From NCBI GenBank assembly GCA_018806985.1, contig JADANN010000438.1, forward strand, positions 1,441,501 through 1,505,500: a stretch of DNA of 64,000 nt, in the 5' to 3' direction. The position numbers were made by a program, and so were the translations under genes. Within the stretch, counting starts at the first letter, position 1, and every line of letters begins with the position of its first letter. The notes under the pieces were generated by a model that saw nothing but the letters and a program-made list of their open reading frames with translations, was not told where the DNA came from and searched no databases. The stretch comes from Angiostrongylus vasorum (lineage: Eukaryota > Nematoda > Chromadorea > Rhabditida > Metastrongylidae). This document shows, piece by piece, positions 59,080-64,000 of this stretch.

Positions 59080-59355
59080 GCTAAACAGATTTACAAGATG
59101 ATAATTGATAGTAAGTAAATCTTTGGAACACTTGCTGAGTTCTCCTCAAAGAAAACTATTCGTAGACAACAATCACGTGAGAAACACGTTTTGTCAATGT
59201 TTCACGTGACGAGCACGTATTCTCCATGTTTATGTGACAAACTCATTATATTCCGCTTTTGGCACATGAACTATTACGTGACACCTAATCTCGTGAGTGT
59301 TTTCCGCGTAAACTGAACATTATTGTTAATCGTTTTTTGTATAGATGAGTATGAG
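59080..59355. other. Spacer with repeated ACGTGA words
   Basis: Three ACGTGA words between 59173 and 59282, two of them CACGTGA, within AT-rich DNA. No gene. Confidence 0.4.
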
Positions 59356-59356
59356 G

Positions 59357-59634
59357 ACGCGTGTGGCGTAGTGGTCGGAGGCGCCCTGCAACACACACGT
59401 GGAATCGATCCCCACGCCCATGGCCCACCAAGCGTTCCGTCCCTCCGGGCTTGGCAAGTTGTTACCAGACTTGTCTGGGAGGATAGCAGCACTGGCTCGA
59501 TACATCGGTAGGCCACCGCGAGTCATGTAAAGGCCAGATATGCATTCAATCACCTCCAGACGATGCTTAATGAAATCGAATTCATGGCTCATCCCTCAGG
59601 GATAGATCAACCCCCGAGAGCTTTACCCTTTTAT
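59357..59634 (+). mobile_element. SINE-A reference-quality copy
   Basis: A-box TGGCGTAGTGG at 59364-59374, B-box GGAATCGATCC at 59401-59411, body with TCTGGGAGGATAGCAGCACT and the 3' end GAGAGCTTTACCCTTTTATA. About 278 bp. Confidence 0.9.
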
Positions 59635-59639
59635 AGATG

Positions 59640-60175
59640 AATATGATTTTCATGAGCAATGACAGAATATTGGGGGTAATGGTTAAAAAACATATAACAT
59701 CTGAAAAAAAAGCTCGATGAGGAGGCACCACCAATGGCACAGATGACGAGATGAAATAAAACACCACTTCCGAGTTAGTCCCTAGCAGTTTCGATTTGAT
59801 CTGTGGTTTTCTTTCGTCGTGGTGAGTATCTACTTATTCTAAATTCTGTGAAAATAAAGTCATCTACAACGTTTGCGATTCTGCTAGAAATGAGATCGCT
59901 AAACGATTATCCACTGCCCATCTGAGCTCATTTCTTTTGCGTCTTTAAGCGGAACCATATGGCACCAATACGATTGTTTGCAGTCTACCACGTCTGACAT
60001 CTTAGTTTTAAGAAATATGTTGTATTATTCTATGTACTCCACAACGCTTCAGACATCGCAGCTCCTTTAATCTCTTTTTTTTCTGCAATTAGTCGTCGAT
60101 ATGACGGTGCGCAGGCATCTTCACGGATTCATCCACAAGGAAGTCCTAACAACATAGACGACATCATTGTTGAAT
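59640..60175. other. Unassigned sequence
   Basis: No supported gene or repeat. Confidence 0.35.
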
Positions 60176-60179
60176 CATG

Positions 60180-60588
60180 AAGTTGTGAGGAGTTGTGAGC
60201 GACGACAAAAACAGCTAAGCACTCAGTTAGCTACTTAATTATTTACATTGCCCATTCTGACAGCACTTACCATCTCAGAGGTTTTTCTTGTTCATTCCAT
60301 TGTCAGCCAGCTGTCCTAGACGGTAATGGGCTTCGGACTGGGGTTCGCTTACAGCTGGACGTCCTCATGTCCTCTCCAGATGTCTCCAAACATTTTGAAA
60401 TCCTCTTGGAGTCCGCAAATGGTCGTTCTAAATCCCGTCCCCAGGTCCTAAAAAAATGGCAGTCACGTGCATCCAGTTTGGACCCGAGGGACGTTTGTTG
60501 GCTTACGGCTGGGATTTTTCATGCACGGCAGCGCGTCATGGGACGATTAACCGGTGAGTTAACCCCAATGAAGAACTGTAAGACTTAA
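60180..60588 (+). other. Open frame of unknown status
   Basis: A frame stays open for over 110 codons up to TAA at 60586-60588, containing QPAVLDGNGLRTGVRLQLDV and SSPDVSKHFEILLESANGRS. The only ATG is at 60367 or later. A strong donor-like GGTGAGT at 60552 suggests it might be an exon. No family recognised. Confidence 0.25.
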
Positions 60589-60599
60589 CTGATACCCAC

Positions 60600-61960
60600 T
60601 TATTGAAAACACTAGTGATGAGATCGAGTGCCTTGGGAAGGTCACATACATCCGTCTCGGAAATCGTAATTGTTTGCTTTGTTTTAAATAAAATAACAAT
60701 GCAATCTTAACTTTTTATTTACTGCCTATTATTACTTTTCACTTAAATGACTTTAATTGTGCACTCCCTCGTTCTACCACCTCTGGCTACCTTTTTCTGT
60801 AAGATTACTGAAAGCTCCAGAGACGAAAACGACGATGCAGCTAACATCGGGAAGTGTTATGGATTTGTAAAATAAACCAGAAAAAGAATTGTCCATAACA
60901 GTTCACACTGGCTATCCTGAGGCGTTCCTAGTAAGGCTACTTGACGCCTCCCCACATGGGCGACTATAGCTACATAAGCACGGCGTAGTCAAAAACTCCA
61001 TAAGGACAAGAATGACGAGCTCTAAGGATGAGACGAGTTACGACGATTCGCTTTTGATGGATGACAATCTCTTGACAAGGTGTCCCATTGAAATGGATCC
61101 ACTCAGAGAACACAAAGAAAATGTGGAGGTTACAGAAAACTGCGACGTCTAACATTTCAACAAACACACATCTCTTAGACACTATTTAAACATCGAGTGG
61201 AGAATTCAGACGAGGGAAAAAAAAACGAGAGAAAAGGAGAGCTCGCCAAGTGAGTAGGTTTTCTCCCACGAGCAACTCGGCCATTTCCTATAAAATGAAT
61301 GTGGTCAGTTGACTGGACAATATTTCTAAGCTTTCGTCAATCCTCCAACCACTGCACCACACGCGCCCTTTTTTAAGTAAAAAATAGTGAATAATAAACA
61401 ACATAAAAAAACTACCATTGAGGCAATAGCTGACTCTACCGTCTTCGGCTGCCGTACCTTTTTTTATCGCTGCACCGCAGACAATCGTAAACTCAGTGAC
61501 CCGAACGGTCTCCATGAGGTTTCTGATCAGACGTCGTTAGGAAACCGTTATCCATTTTTCTTAAAGAGATCTAACTTTGGGTTAGTGTATTTCGTTGAGA
61601 TCACTTTTATCACTGGTGCACGGATGGTATGGGAAAAAGAAACAATGTTGTTTATAAACTGGGTGTATTGATGCTCGTTGGTAGAAGTGGCAGCCCGTTC
61701 CACATTACTATTCGAACGCAAATATCACTATCATCATCGTCAGCGATGGACGATCGTCGTTATGTGTTTCGTGTCAACCGACGGCGATGATATACTTTAG
61801 TCAAGAAATTTCAAGTTTTATCATATTTGTCACTGGAACTAGCAGTCATCAACAAGCGAACTCATCCTGTTGGTGTACTGAGCCAATCGAGGTAAAAAAG
61901 AAAACAGCCCACTTTTTTGTCTTCAAGTGTTTCGTTTTTCTCTCATATAATGTCTACTTC
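60600..61960. other. Unassigned sequence
   Basis: A SINE-A head fragment in reverse (CTCCAACCACTGCACCACAC) at 61342-61374 is the only recognised element. Confidence 0.35.
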
Positions 61961-61963
61961 ACA

Positions 61964-62570
61964 CTAGCTAACGATTCGGCGGATTTCGCCTTGTTCAGGA
62001 CTTGGAAAGGTCAAGTTTATTGGCAGTCTGCTAAGCCAAATGCTTCTACAACCCAGCAGAAAAAAAACCCGCAAGCTAAATTTCGGTCGTAGAGGAAACG
62101 ACTTCTTTAGACAGACACTCTTTTTTATCTGTCTTCCATTTTAATGAGCGTGACCAACCGCACAGAGTTCACATCAGTTGGGAATGTGCCTCTGTCATGT
62201 TACACTTTGAGGTATTGTGTTAAGTCATGCGTGATAACTCGTAGTCACCTCTATGTACTTGCGTCATGCAGTTGGTCCTCTTCAACAAGTCGAAGACTCC
62301 TAGAAATCGGTGAATGTCTAAAGAAGCCGTTCTCCTTACGATTGAAATTTAGGTTTCAGGTTTTCTTGTAGCTGTTATGGAAGTATTTCACCGAGTAGGC
62401 TAGGTATCAAATTCGTCTTTCTAGCCTATGAATAGGGCAACTGGGCCGAAACGTGAGCTATTGTTGAATAAATAATATAATAACAAGCTTGTATCTTCTC
62501 ATTATGGAAACATTAAGCTGTTGACCAATGCCAAGGTTAACGGAAAGTTCTTCCTAGGAATTACATTTTC
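61964..62570. mobile_element. Penelope-like element remnant with opposed termini
   Basis: A reverse hammerhead-like core (61964-62004; minus strand: CTGAACA, AGGCGAAATCCGCC, GAATC, GTT, AGCTAG) and a forward one (62420-62462; CTATGAA...CCGAAACGTGAGCTA) frame about 420 bp. The right end continues with GAATAAATAATATAATAAC and CCAAGGTTAACGGAAAGTTC, the worn version of the PLE terminal sequence. Confidence 0.55.
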
Positions 62571-62629
62571 CATTTATTTTTTTTCTTTTTTACATTCTCA
62601 GATTAGCAATAGTTCTCATATATGGGTTC

Positions 62630-62762
62630 TCCTTAAAGGATAAAGGACAAAGGTTTCGCCCGTTGATCAATCCCTGAGAAATGCGCCATGCATTCGACTT
62701 CACTAAGTATCGTTGGAGGTGATTGAATGCATATCTGGCCTTTACAATGACTCGCGGTTTTC
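62630..62762 (-). mobile_element. SINE-A 3' half
   Basis: Reverse piece starting AAAGGATAAAGGACAAAGG and ending at GACTCGCGGT, 5'-truncated at that point. Confidence 0.83.
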
Positions 62763-62764
62763 GA

Positions 62765-63190
62765 AACTGGTAAAAGACAAAGTGCGTGTGTAACAGTGTG
62801 TCTGTGGTTTTTCTGGAAGAAACTACTCTTCTTGAACATTTTCTGTCCGTTTTGATCTTTTTCGTGTCCGTTTTCACCTAAATACGTGTAATTTTCCTTT
62901 CTTCATCCAATTACCGCTTCATATGCGTTTCTCTCCAAAGTTCTTCATGACCGCTCGTTTATTACCACGCTTTTTTCAGGATGTTTGACAAGGTGCTCAT
63001 ACGTTGTAATGTTCATAAACCAGTTTTATAACTATGGAGCCAAATTTTCGTCCACCTATTGACACAGAATTTTCAGTTACAAATTACCTTGCGTCAGTAC
63101 CAGTACATCATTTGGTGGCTACTATCGAACGCAGCTGAGTTAATCTGAAGTGAAAAGCACGACGAGAGTGAGACGTGGTCATCATACTTC
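62765..63190. other. Unassigned sequence upstream of a candidate gene
   Basis: Contains possible trans-splice or intron acceptors (TTTTTTCAG at about 62981, TTCAACAG ending at 63195) but no coding match. Confidence 0.35.
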
Positions 63191-63195
63191 AACAG

Positions 63196-63258
63196 ATGCC
63201 ATCAGCCTCAGAACAACACCAGACTATTCCTCAACTGCCAAATGAGCTGTTACTTAGG
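63196..63258 (+). CDS. Candidate first exon of an F-box protein gene
   Basis: ATG at 63196 opens 21 codons, MPSASEQHQTIPQLPNELLL plus R, ending at donor AGG|GTATGT in phase 0. IPQLPNELLLR matches the start of an F-box (L-P-x-E-L-L), the Skp1-binding motif of SCF ubiquitin ligases. TTCAACAG directly precedes the ATG and could be a trans-splice site. Further exons must lie beyond the next intron, which runs past a SINE-A to the window edge. The motif is short, so chance remains possible. Confidence 0.45.
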
Positions 63259-63827
63259 GTATGTCGTAAAGTCACTAACTCTTTGTCGTTGGAATTTTAT
63301 TCGTTTATCTACTTTCTTCCTTGATAAGCTCACAATTATTGTTACAAAAGCTCTTTATTGAACTAACGTTTCGACTTTCGTATACATTGTTGAAAAATCT
63401 TCGACCCCATTCATAGCTGACAATAAAGTCGCATCTCAAAGCGACAACGTGAATCATGGATATCGACTGACCGCGCGGCAGATCGATATCCACTCTGTAC
63501 TAGGGATCATTCGGTAACTGGGTATTGAATGTAATAAGTACTAGTTTTTCCATAGCAGAAAATCACTTCTTAATAAACGCACTGATTTTTCAAATTTTTT
63601 TTAGAAGAAGAAAACTGCGTGGATTATGCCAATAAAGGGCGCTGATGTCGTTTAACTTTAAAGAGCTTATGCAGCAAATAATGCAGTTAATATTCTTGTG
63701 GAGAACTTCAGAGGAAAATTCATCAGATTTAGCTGTATTGTAAAATAAATCGTTGAAAAAAATAAGGATTTCTGCATCCGTTAAGAAATCTTCATTAATC
63801 ACTATACTTCTTAGTAAAAAGGGCGGG

Positions 63828-64000
63828 TGTGGCACAGTGGTTGGAGGTGCCACTGCGACACACACGTGGAATCGATCCCGCGCCCATGGCCCACCAAGCC
63901 TTCCATCCCTCCGTGGTCGGCATATTGGTATTAGACTTGTCTGGGAGGATAGCAGCACTGGTTCGATACAACGGTAGGCCACCGCGAGGCATTGTAAAGG
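63828..64000 (+). mobile_element. SINE-A copy cut by the window edge
   Basis: Head GGCGGGTGTGGCACAGTGG, B-box-like GGAATCGATCC at about 63868-63878; runs off the end at GCATTGTAAAGG. Confidence 0.88.

Noticed and set aside
59274..59516. Recurring frame with [17 protein letters not shown] at many places
   Set aside because: It is the antisense translation of SINE-A and recurs wherever that SINE occurs, with no coding constraint.

Overview
The window is nuclear DNA from a nematode. The only long gene encodes a Dicer whose protein blocks closely match the Caenorhabditis DCR-1 layout. It is split by many short introns, and the rest is AT-rich DNA packed with nematode-type retroelements. Intron inflation by repeats and the RTE-type LINE suggest a clade V parasitic species, probably a strongylid or hookworm relative; that placement is inference.

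Region 1 (1-24059, + strand): the 3' four-fifths of a dcr-1 gene. I could join 35 exons with matching splice phases into 4839 nt, giving 1612 codons plus a stop. The missing 5' part (the ATPase half of the helicase) lies before the window. Helicase C, DUF283 dimerisation, platform/PAZ, RNase IIIa, RNase IIIb and a C-terminal dsRBD are all present, and both RNase III acidic quartets are intact. The larger introns are filled with SINEs, Penelope-like element (PLE) ends and TA microsatellites.

Region 2 (24060-33930): mobile DNA. It holds a fossil mariner (- strand), a 5'-truncated RTE LINE bounded by a 21-bp target-site duplication, SINEs, a PLE fragment with GIY-YIG coding remains, and two opposed SINE copies embedded in TA repeats.

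Region 3 (33930-46400): mostly unannotatable. It holds a decayed single-frame ORF (34508-35475), a LINE fragment with an inverted 5' part (36430-37060), another LINE 3' end (42890-43170), and scattered SINEs.

Region 4 (46400-64000): a possible two-exon hypothetical gene (46474-47302), more SINE and PLE copies, and near the right edge a candidate first exon of an F-box gene (63196-63258).

Four repeat groups recur. SINE-A and SINE-B have tRNA-like pol III boxes. SINE-C and a related D group share a 3' tail with the RTE LINE. PLE termini carry hammerhead-ribozyme-like cores. The repeats appear to depend on each other: the LINE tail is copied by non-coding SINEs, and opposed SINE copies within dcr-1 could fold the pre-mRNA of the dsRNA-processing enzyme into dsRNA. 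All assignments come from reading the sequence and remembered family motifs; no database search was run.
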